A DNA stretch of 33,212 nt, taken from positions 1 to 33,212 of the forward strand of contig JAGASY010000082.1 of the NCBI GenBank assembly GCA_017621515.1, in the 5' to 3' direction. Source of the stretch: Bacteroidaceae bacterium. Its GTDB lineage: Bacteria; Bacteroidota; Bacteroidia; Bacteroidales; Bacteroidaceae. The position numbers were made by a program, and so were the translations under genes. This document shows positions 26,047 through 33,212 of this stretch, piece by piece. The notes below the pieces were generated by a model that saw only the letters and a program-made list of their open reading frames with translations, had not been told where the DNA came from and made no database searches. How positions within the stretch are numbered: the stretch's first letter is position 1; each line of letters begins with the position of its first letter.

Positions 26047-26412
26047 TCAGACCCCTAACACTATACTCGCATCAATATTGAGCTTTCGGCTCATCTCACG
26101 CGCCACTTTAAGAGTCGGCTCACAACGTCCCGCAAGATAGTCACTAACACGCGAAGGGCTTACTCCAAGAAGTTCAGAAAGTTTCACCTGATTCAGCCCC
26201 ATCTCATACATACGGAGTTTTATCACATCTACCAATGAAGGTGGTTTTATAGGATAACGCTCTTCTTCATAGTCTGCAACAAGTTCTGACAACAAATCTA
26301 ATTCTATCAGATTTTTATCATTCAAGGGTGTATTGTTATCAACAAGAGGCAGAAGTTCCTCTATTCTTTCCATTGCTGCCTTGTAAGCTGTTTCGTTCTG
26401 AATCTTTGCCAT
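26047..26412 (-). CDS. higA: HigA-like antitoxin with XRE domain (121 aa)
   Basis: I prefer the ATG at 26412 (MAKIQNETAYKAAMERIEEL), four bases after the toxin stop, over one eight codons earlier that overlaps the toxin. The N-terminal helical part (about 1-65, rich in Glu and Leu) is the toxin-binding segment found in COG5499-type HigA proteins. The HTH follows: MGLNQVKLSELLGVSPSRVS, then DYLAGRCEPTLKVAREMSRK. It should bind and neutralise HigB and repress the operon. It ends 107 bp before the GH2 gene, same strand, and is unrelated in sequence to the first antitoxin at 14370-14699. Confidence 0.92.
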   Translation of the reverse strand: MAKIQNETAYKAAMERIEELLPLVDNNTPLNDKNLIELDLLSELVADYEEERYPIKPPSLVDVIKLRMYEMGLNQVKLSELLGVSPSRVSDYLAGRCEPTLKVAREMSRKLNIDASIVLGV

Positions 26413-26416
26413 ACGT

Positions 26417-26710
26417 CTATATATTTTTAGCGTCAATTACATCATATTCTGCATGAGTACCGATAAAGCGAATCAAGACTGTTTTTATCATAAACTTGAC
26501 AACTACAATTAAGCGATAATTATTTCCTCTGATATTGAATACATAGTGTTGGTTGCCTACACTATCCACACTGTTAAACATTTGCTTCATATCGGCAAAA
26601 CAAGTCCACTCTGCCTTTTTCACTTTCTGAAACCAATCTTCAAGTGCAGTTTTTGAATCAGGATGCTCGGTGTAATACTCGATTATTTTGCTTCTCGCTA
26701 TTATTCTCAT
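26417..26710 (-). CDS. higB: HigB-family mRNA interferase toxin (97 aa)
   Basis: Matches the HigB_toxin family of the RelE superfamily, ribosome-dependent mRNA endonucleases. The N-terminal helix pair ARSKIIEYYTEHPDSKTALE, the WFQKVKKAEWTCFADMKQMF segment and the beta core HYVFNIRGNNYRLIVVVKF, then VLIRFIGTHAEYDVIDA, are characteristic; the His and Lys residues of the active site are in these blocks. It is the first gene of a two-gene operon with higA and has a clear promoter. The pair lies between the GH2 gene and tRNA-Met, an accessory position. Confidence 0.94.
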   Translation of the reverse strand: MRIIARSKIIEYYTEHPDSKTALEDWFQKVKKAEWTCFADMKQMFNSVDSVGNQHYVFNIRGNNYRLIVVVKFMIKTVLIRFIGTHAEYDVIDAKNI

Positions 26711-26727
26711 GCGCTTTGTTATTTATG

Positions 26728-26759
26728 CAAAAATAGCCATTTTTGTTTTGTGACGCAAA
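26728..26759 (-). promoter_or_regulatory. Promoter of higBA
   Basis: Read leftward: TTTG (26756-26759), 20 bp, TATTTTTG (26728-26735), 18 bp before the higB start. An 11-bp palindrome CTGAAATTCAG (26768-26778) lies just upstream and could be an operator. Confidence 0.65.
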
Positions 26760-26800
26760 ATATTATACTGAAATTCAGAATATTCTTATAAATTTAAGGA

Positions 26801-26840
26801 TAAAAAAAGACTGACTGTAAAAAATTTACAATCAGCCTTC
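26801..26840 (-). terminator. Terminator of tRNA-Met
   Basis: Leftward, arms AGGCTGATTGTAAA and TTTACAGTCAGTCT pair (with G-T pairs) and are followed by a run of Ts, starting about 20 bases after the tRNA 3' end. Confidence 0.75.
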
Positions 26841-26857
26841 CCTCGTCTTGCCCAAAG

Positions 26858-26931
26858 TAGCGGGACCCGGGATTGAACCGGGGACCTCATGATTATGAAT
26901 CATGCGCTCTAACCAGCTGAGCTATCCCGCC
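26858..26931 (-). tRNA. tRNA-Met (anticodon CAT)
   Basis: Cloverleaf on the minus strand: acceptor GGCGGGA with TCCCGCT (one G-T), D-arm GCTC/GAGC, anticodon stem CATGA/TCATG with loop TTCATAA (anticodon CAT), T-arm CCCGG-TTCAATC-CCGGG, discriminator A. CCA is not encoded, unlike the tRNA-Lys in this window. Elongator Met is most likely; a lysidine-modified Ile tRNA has the same CAT anticodon, but the stem sequences look like Met. An initiator tRNA is unlikely because the anticodon stem lacks three consecutive G-C pairs. Confidence 0.93.
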
Positions 26932-26950
26932 TTGTTTTCTTTAGCGAGTG

Positions 26951-26981
26951 CAAAGATAGGCATTTTTTTCTTACCTGCAAA
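26951..26981 (-). promoter_or_regulatory. Promoter of tRNA-Met
   Basis: Leftward: TTTG (26978-26981), exactly 19 bp, TATCTTTG (26951-26958), 20 bp before the tRNA. The spacing is identical to the tRNA-Lys promoter. Confidence 0.85.
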
Positions 26982-27123
26982 TAAATATCCGATTTTTTTA
27001 ATGCAAATGTTCTTTTAAGACGATATGATAGCAAGAAAAGGGCTCTGACAATCTCTCAGAAACACAAATAATGCACGACTCTGACATGTTCTGTCATCAA
27101 TATCGCCACCGCCTTAAATAAGG

Positions 27124-28005
27124 CTCCATAAAAAAATTTTTGAATACGTTTTTTGAAGGGGTGTTCAATTTTGATAAAATGTCAATAAATTCAGCAATTT
27201 TAGTTCACACTTACTAAAATTTCATATTCTTGCTATCTTTTTGATTTTGTCAAATGTTAAAATCCCAAGCCCTCTGGAACGCTTCAAAATGAAGCTCACA
27301 GAACTTTTCTCGAAGAACGGGGATTCTACGCGCATTTTCTGAAGACTCTGTAAAATGTGAAATAGTGTTTCGTTTTGGAACAACTCTTTCACATTTATTT
27401 ACTCCCGGCGAAGAGTTCTTGGAAAAAAACTACTAAGTTTTCAAATTTCCAGCGCACTGTTTTTTTCTCCACAGCGCACTGCAATTTTATTTCCAGCGCA
27501 GTGGAATTTCTCTCACTGTGCGCTGAAAATTTGACGACAGCGCGCTGAAAAAACAAAAACAGTGGGAAGCGGAGAAAAAAGCTATTTGTTTCGATTGAAA
27601 TGTTAAGAAGTGTATAATTCACGGCTTTGAAAGAGTGGGTGAACAAAAACTGAAAAGTAAGTGGGTTTTGAGTGGCATTTGGGGACGAAAACGGTAGTTT
27701 TGATTGTAATTTATTGATTATCAATAAACTATTAGAATATTCAAAACCTTCAAAAAAAATACGTCCGGCACGTTTTTTTGAAAGTTTTGAATAATTCTAT
27801 ATTTAACTGATTATCAATAATTTATCTCCAGTTTAAAATTTTTATCTTTTCGCCGTCGGCAAAAAAAACGCTCCAAGTGTTAAATTTTTATTTTGGGCGA
27901 AAATATCATTTTGTCATTTTTAAAAGAGCTGTTTTTTGTATGTTTTTAGTGGTTGTATGTGGATGTATTCAACAGACTATAACAAATAAAATTAAAACGA
28001 CTTCT
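27124..28005 (+). repeat. Long intergenic repeat, copy D (about 0.9 kb)
   Basis: The most complete copy. Starts with CTCCATAAAAAAATTTTTGA, as copy C does. Conserved inner blocks are 27251-27283 (CAAGCCCTCTGGAACGC), 27301-27337 (TTCTCGAAGAAC, ATTCTACGCGC), 27391-27440 (ACATTTATTTA and ACTACTAAG), the GCGC array 27450-27547 and the right-hand blocks 27750-27795 and 27852-27917, ending with ACAGACTATAACAAATAAAA (27972-27991). The 109-codon frame on the minus strand is not preserved in copy C, so I treat it as non-coding. The right end lies 39 bp before the stop of the Tyr-rich lipoprotein gene; between tRNA-Met and the left end I see no gene. Confidence 0.9.
27450..27547. repeat. GCGC-decamer array in copy D
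   Basis: Five related words: CAGCGCACTG (27450), CAGCGCACTG (27472), CAGCGCAGTG (27494), CACTGTGCGCTG (27514, inverted) and CAGCGCGCTG (27538). GCGC cores start at 27452, 27474, 27496, 27520 and 27540, spacings 22, 22, 24 and 20 bp; the last three spacings match copy C exactly. Confidence 0.85.
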
Positions 28006-28043
28006 AAAAACACCATGTGCCTCCGTTACAATATTACAAATTG

Positions 28044-28661
28044 TTACTCCAAGAAACGGTTGCCACGTCTGATGACACGTCCTTCTTCCAGACTGTCTGT
28101 CTGTACAGCCTTGCCGTCACGAGACTTCGAGTAATAATAGCCATAATCATCCCAGCCCCATCCGCTGACAAAACCACCATGACCGTAATTGCCGTTATAA
28201 CTATTCCAATCATAATAATCCACAAGCTTGCGAAGAGTAAAGCGTGTATTCGTATCACCAAAATAGCCGGTGATGAAATCGCTTGTCATACGGTAGTCGT
28301 AAATAGCTGTATTGAGTTCTGCGTCATACGGATAATCAAGGTATATCACCCCATCCTGTATAATCCAGTTAAAATAATAATACTGATAAGAGTACGGACC
28401 CTCCATATAGAAATCAACTTGCTTTCCATATCCGTGTGTGGCATAATCGTAATCGGGATAGAAAATGATGTCCGTATCGTATGAGTCGAAACGATATGTC
28501 CTTCCTCTATAATCATAATAATAGTACATGCCGAAGTCACCTTTCCATTGTCCGGACAAAGCCATTGCCTGATCCACATCATCATCGACACAAGAGGTAA
28601 ACACCCCGGTCATCACCAATGCAACCATTGCGGCAAGCATCAAATTGTAGTATTTCTTCAT
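28044..28661 (-). CDS. Tyrosine-rich lipoprotein (205 aa)
   Basis: Lipoprotein signal MKKYYNLMLAAMVALVMTGV followed by FTSC lipobox. The mature part is unusually rich in Tyr (33 of 205 residues in the whole protein) with clusters such as MYYYYDYRGRTYRFDSYD and YSYQYYYFNW. ALSGQWKGDF near the start recalls the GxW motif of lipocalin-like barrels, and the alternating pattern up to RFTLRKL (about residue 150) fits a small beta barrel; the tail is Gly/Asp/Tyr-rich and then basic. The family is not recognised. Such small envelope lipoproteins are common in Bacteroidales; function is unknown. A TATCTTTG box lies at 28736-28743. Confidence 0.8.
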   Translation of the reverse strand: MKKYYNLMLAAMVALVMTGVFTSCVDDDVDQAMALSGQWKGDFGMYYYYDYRGRTYRFDSYDTDIIFYPDYDYATHGYGKQVDFYMEGPYSYQYYYFNWIIQDGVIYLDYPYDAELNTAIYDYRMTSDFITGYFGDTNTRFTLRKLVDYYDWNSYNGNYGHGGFVSGWGWDDYGYYYSKSRDGKAVQTDSLEEGRVIRRGNRFLE

Positions 28662-28735
28662 AAATCCATTATTTTATAGGTTCAACATTCTGTAGTATCT
28701 CAGAGAACATGTAGTCCATGTCCTCTCTTTTCAAG

Positions 28736-28743
28736 CAAAGATA
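28736..28743 (-). promoter_or_regulatory. Candidate -7 box of the Tyr-rich lipoprotein gene
   Basis: TATCTTTG read leftward, 75 bp before the start; a TTTG occurs 22 bp farther upstream (28766-28769), a little farther than ideal. Confidence 0.5.
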
Positions 28744-28779
28744 AGCTAATCTTTTCGCTCAAGCCCAAACAAAAGGGCA

Positions 28780-28825
28780 TAAAATAAGCTCCGCCGGTCA
28801 TTTTTAGGGAATGCCCGACAGAGCT
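28780..28825 (-). terminator. Terminator of the thi operon
   Basis: Leftward, AGCTC (complement of 28821-28825) and GAGCT (complement of 28787-28791) close an imperfect stem with inner CGG/CCG pairing, followed by TTATTTTA. It lies about 80 bp past the thiC stop. Confidence 0.5.
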
Positions 28826-28906
28826 GTATTCAAACCACCAAGACGTTTTAGGGAATCCCCTAAGCAGACTGCCTTACAGGCAGAAGCAGGGCGGTATTTC
28901 CATACT

Positions 28907-30598
<1,692 letters not shown>

Positions 30599-30694
30599 TT
30601 AATTGGCAAACCGACAAAAGGACAAGCCGGCAGGTTGTCCGGAAATGAAACACAGATAAATACTCCGCACATTCTCTGCCGTCCTGTCCATCCG

Positions 30695-31306
30695 TCAAAT
30701 ATGAATAATTCTTTTTGTTTCTTCCACTGGGTCTTCCGCATTGAGTATTGTTCCGCTCAAAGCTACACCATCGATACCGGCGGACATTATCGAAGGTATG
30801 TCATCGCATGTTATTCCGCCAATGGCATAAACCGGAATACGTATTCCTTCTTCTCGCATCCGCCTCACAATGTTCCGATAACCGTCAAGTCCGAGAATGG
30901 GCGATAGTCCTTTCTTGGTTGTCGTGAAACGGAACGGACCGCAGCCGACATAGTTCGCACCATCCATATAATGAGCCTTGACATCTTCAAATGTATTGGC
31001 TGTTCCACCTATTATATATGAATGCCCGAGAATCTTTCTCGCCTCGCTTATCGGCATGTCCTTCTTTCCCAAATGTACTCCGTCGGCATGTATCTTTCCG
31101 ACAAGTTCCACATGGTCGTCAATGATGAATGTGGCATTGTACTGTCTGCATAGTGCCTGCACACGTAGTGCCATCTCTTCCAGTTCTTCCTCCGGACTGT
31201 CTTTCATCCGTAACTGTACCCATCGACAGCCGCCTTTCAGTGCCAGCAAAGCTCCATCGTAGTAGGTATATCGGTCGTTGAAATGAGTTATAAATTGAAA
31301 AAGCAT
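30695..31306 (-). CDS. thiE: Thiamine-phosphate synthase ThiE
   Basis: Joins HMP-PP and the thiazole phosphate to make thiamine monophosphate. The TIM-barrel motifs are clear: GGCRWVQLRMKD, FIIDDHVELVGKIHADGVHL, GKKDMPISEAR, GGTANTFEDV, YVGCGPFRFTTTK and PVYAIGGIT. I chose the ATG at 31306 (MLFQFITHFNDRY) because the family normally begins here; an ATG directly after the thiD stop (31366) would add 20 residues that do not look like the fold. The 203-residue length fits. It is a stand-alone ThiE, not fused to ThiD or ThiN, and lies 60 bp downstream of thiD. Confidence 0.95.
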   Translation of the reverse strand: MLFQFITHFNDRYTYYDGALLALKGGCRWVQLRMKDSPEEELEEMALRVQALCRQYNATFIIDDHVELVGKIHADGVHLGKKDMPISEARKILGHSYIIGGTANTFEDVKAHYMDGANYVGCGPFRFTTTKKGLSPILGLDGYRNIVRRMREEGIRIPVYAIGGITCDDIPSIMSAGIDGVALSGTILNAEDPVEETKRIIHI

Positions 31307-31366
31307 CTTATCAGAATAATATTGAAAATCATTTATCGTGCGGAATCTTCCCCGACAGCCTATCAT

Positions 31367-32170
31367 CTAACGCTGAAAAAAATGCTGTAAGGGCCCTGTT
31401 CCATGCCCGAGTTCCATATCTCGTCCCGCTTTCAGCGCATCATTGACAAACCGTTTTGCCTTCTGAACCGCATCGTCGAGCCTGTCTCCCAACGCAAGAT
31501 ACGAAGCAATGGCAGAAGAAAGTGTGCAACCGGTACCGTGCGTGTTCCGGGTTTCGACACCAAGCATCGAAAACCATTTCTCCTGTCCGTCCGCCGTAAC
31601 AAGCAAATCACTCTTCACACGAGAATCGGAATGCCCGCCCTTCACCAATACTGCTTTTACACCAAAGGTTAATATGCGCCGGGCAGCCTCCATTCTGTCG
31701 TCATTGTTATTTATCTTCATGTCCGACAGAATCTCCGCTTCGGGAATATTGGGAGTGACTAGCATAGACATTGGAAGAATTTTGTCGATGACGTAGCGCA
31801 AAGCTTCGTTCGAAAGAAGCTGTTTCCCGCTTGACGAGGCGAGAATCGGATCGAGGATGATTTTCAAATCCTGCCCGGCATATCTGCCGAGAGACTCAGC
31901 AATCGCCTCTGCCGTTTCAAGATTGTTCAACATGCCAACCTTTACTACCGAAGGCATGATGTCGCTCATTACGGCTTCAATCTGCTTCTTTACACATTCT
32001 CCATCTACAGAAAACACTTTTGCCACACCCATGGTGTTTTGCACCGTAAGCGCAGTGATTACAGAACAGGCATAAACACCAATTGCCGACATAGTTTTTA
32101 TGTCAGCCTGTACACCGGCTCCCCCACTCGGATCAGAGCCGGCAATAGTCATTGCAGTTATATATCTCAT
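31367..32170 (-). CDS. thiD: Hydroxymethylpyrimidine (phosphate) kinase ThiD
   Basis: Ribokinase-family enzyme that phosphorylates HMP to HMP-P and HMP-P to HMP-PP. N-terminal TIAGSDPSGGAGVQADIKTM binds the pyrimidine; GVYACSVITALTVQN and the VKVGMLNN segment are typical, and the anion-hole motif GTGCTLSSAIASYLALG holds the catalytic Asp/Cys region near residue 215. The 267-residue length is normal and no second domain is fused. First gene of the leftward thi operon, with its start only about 7 bp beyond the riboswitch core. Confidence 0.96.
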   Translation of the reverse strand: MRYITAMTIAGSDPSGGAGVQADIKTMSAIGVYACSVITALTVQNTMGVAKVFSVDGECVKKQIEAVMSDIMPSVVKVGMLNNLETAEAIAESLGRYAGQDLKIILDPILASSSGKQLLSNEALRYVIDKILPMSMLVTPNIPEAEILSDMKINNNDDRMEAARRILTFGVKAVLVKGGHSDSRVKSDLLVTADGQEKWFSMLGVETRNTHGTGCTLSSAIASYLALGDRLDDAVQKAKRFVNDALKAGRDMELGHGTGPLQHFFQR

Positions 32171-32177
32171 ATTTTTA

Positions 32178-32325
32178 TCCCTACGTCGGCATTACCCGTA
32201 TCAGGTTCTATTGGTATTCTCTCAGCCGCCACAAACAGACCTCATCACATTATATATATAATATTAATGTGTCGGCAAGGTATATCAAAGCCCTTGTTTC
32301 CCGCCTGTGACAGCACCCATCGCCC
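32178..32325 (-). promoter_or_regulatory. TPP (thi-box) riboswitch with long P3 extension
   Basis: Read leftward, the conserved core is present: GGGTGC (complement of 32313-32318), GGCTGAGAG, ATACC, GAACCTGAT (complement of 32200-32208), GGGTAATGCCGACG and GTAGGGA (complement of 32178-32184). These bind the pyrimidine and diphosphate ends of TPP. P3 arms GTCACA and TGTGGC enclose 72 nt that include an ACATTA/TAATGT hairpin (32247-32270). The core ends about 7 nt before the thiD ATG, which suggests control of translation initiation rather than termination. Confidence 0.95.
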
Positions 32326-32351
32326 GGCGATTGCCGAACATCTTGATGTTG

Positions 32352-32359
32352 CAAAGATA
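32352..32359 (-). promoter_or_regulatory. -7 box of the thi operon promoter
   Basis: Leftward TATCTTTG, predicting a start a few bases downstream, just before the riboswitch. The -33 position has only TTCT. Confidence 0.6.
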
Positions 32360-32445
32360 GTGCATTAATTTGAAGATAAGAAGTGTATTTACAGATTCTG
32401 CAACAAAAACAGAATAAAAAGTGCCAAGCAAAATCTGCCAGACAC

Positions 32446-32485
32446 AAAAAGACAGCCTCCGAAAGCCTGAGCTTCCGGAGGCTGT
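32446..32485 (-). terminator. Terminator of the SDR gene
   Basis: Perfect 10-bp stem ACAGCCTCCG (32452-32461) and CGGAGGCTGT (32476-32485), extended by an inner AGC/GCT pair. Leftward it is followed by TTTTT (32446-32450). Confidence 0.85.
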
Positions 32486-32519
32486 ATCCTGTCTGTATCC
32501 TTCTGCGGTCAATAAAGCC

Positions 32520-33212
32520 TCACACCCCGCTGAAGCTACTGAATCCACCGTCAACAGGAATGATGGTGCCGGTGACAAATGAAGCTTCATCACTGCACAA
32601 GAAACGCACAATGCCGTTCAGCTCGGAAATATCGCCAAAACGTCTCATCGGTGTCTTTGCCAGCACCTTGTGGCTACGCTCTGTCAGCGTTCCGTCTTCA
32701 TTGAGCAAGGCGCGCCGGTTCTGTTCTCCGATGAAAAATCCCGGAGCAATGGCATTCACACGGATTTTCTCACTGTATTTGATTGCCATTTCCTGTGCAA
32801 GCCATTTTGTCAAAGCATTGACTCCTTCTTTCGCGATGGAATACCCCATGACGCGAGACAGGGAATCGTATGCAGCCATAGAGCTCACATTAATGATACT
32901 GCCGCTCTTCTGTTCTGCCATAATCTTGCCGAATGCAAGGCACGGATATATAGTGCCATAGAGATTGAGGTCTATCACCTTGTTCAAATCCTCACGCTTC
33001 ATGTCGAACACGGACTGATTGTCCATGATGGTTGCACCGGGTACATTTCCTCCTGCCGCATTGACAAGAATATCAACCCGCTGCCATTTGGCAACCACAT
33101 AGTCGCGTGCTTTTTCTATTTCATCAGGATCAAGTACATTGCACACCATCCCATATACATCGCCATACGGTTTCAGACGCTCCACCGCCATATCGACTTT
33201 ATTCTGATGGGC
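32520..33212 (-). CDS. SDR oxidoreductase, D-mannonate/hexuronate type (partial, N-terminus missing)
   Basis: Short-chain dehydrogenase/reductase cut by the window edge: the open frame continues to the last base, so the TGxxxGxG NAD(P)-binding start lies outside. Visible family features are ILVNAAGGNVPG (NNAG-like motif), INVSSMAAYDS with the catalytic Ser, YSIAKEGVNALTKW with YxxxK, and RVNAIAPGFFIGEQNRRALL, then SFVTGTIIPVDGGFS at the end. The FIGEQNRRALLNEDGTLTER insertion resembles D-mannonate oxidoreductase (fructuronate reductase) forms in Bacteroidales, which serve glucuronate/galacturonate use and would suit a pectin-degrading cell. The specificity is inferred. Confidence 0.85.
   Translation of the reverse strand, partial: AHQNKVDMAVERLKPYGDVYGMVCNVLDPDEIEKARDYVVAKWQRVDILVNAAGGNVPGATIMDNQSVFDMKREDLNKVIDLNLYGTIYPCLAFGKIMAEQKSGSIINVSSMAAYDSLSRVMGYSIAKEGVNALTKWLAQEMAIKYSEKIRVNAIAPGFFIGEQNRRALLNEDGTLTERSHKVLAKTPMRRFGDISELNGIVRFLCSDEASFVTGTIIPVDGGFSSFSGV

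Noticed and set aside
27395..27724. 109-codon minus-strand frame inside repeat D
   Set aside because: The corresponding region of repeat C has a different, shorter frame with stops and shifts, so no coding constraint is seen.

Overview
The window looks like chromosomal DNA of a gut- or rumen-type Bacteroidales, probably Bacteroides/Prevotella-like. The evidence is the promoter style (TTTG, about 19 bp, TAnnTTTG, seen ideally before both tRNA genes), the general absence of Shine-Dalgarno sequences, many short lipoproteins with a lipobox, a DUF4827-type lipoprotein next to a GlmM-type mutase, and secreted GH43, CE12 and GH2 pectin enzymes. The genus cannot be fixed from this sequence alone.

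Layout, left to right. 1-412: end of a long non-coding repeat (copy A). 430-2060 (-): two-gene operon for a coiled-coil lipoprotein and a secreted protein. 2157-2900 (-): rsmI. 3081-4214 (+): AI-2E/PerM-type membrane protein. 4360-4435: tRNA-Lys. 4607-7739: small accessory island with a membrane protein (+), then leftward genes for RhuM, a HEPN protein, a 52-residue protein and a 116-residue protein. 7740-9118: gene-free, with several hairpins and a rearranged repeat (copy B). 9119-13661: nrnA (-), then (+) a coiled-coil membrane protein, rpe and a ComEC core protein. 13795-15040 (-): rplS and a HigBA-like toxin-antitoxin pair. 15306-16195: repeat copy C. 16368-18457 (+): DUF4827-like lipoprotein and glmM. 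18601-25939: GH43 (-), MaoC-like protein (+), CE12 esterase (-) and GH2 (-), which suit rhamnogalacturonan/pectin breakdown. 26047-26710 (-): a second, unrelated HigBA module. 26858-26931 (-): tRNA-Met. 27124-28005: repeat copy D. 28044-28661 (-): Tyr-rich lipoprotein. 28907-32170 (-): thiD-thiE-thiC behind a TPP riboswitch. 32520-33212 (-): SDR oxidoreductase, cut by the window edge.

The most unusual content is the family of roughly 0.9-kb intergenic repeats (A, C, D, plus the rearranged B). They encode no conserved protein. Each copy whose centre is visible carries 4-5 GCGC-centred decamers in both orientations, spaced about 22 bp apart (two helical turns), which resembles an iteron or phased binding-site array. 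Accessory modules (the RhuM/HEPN island and both toxin-antitoxin pairs) lie close to these repeats. All statements come from reading the sequence; no database search was run.
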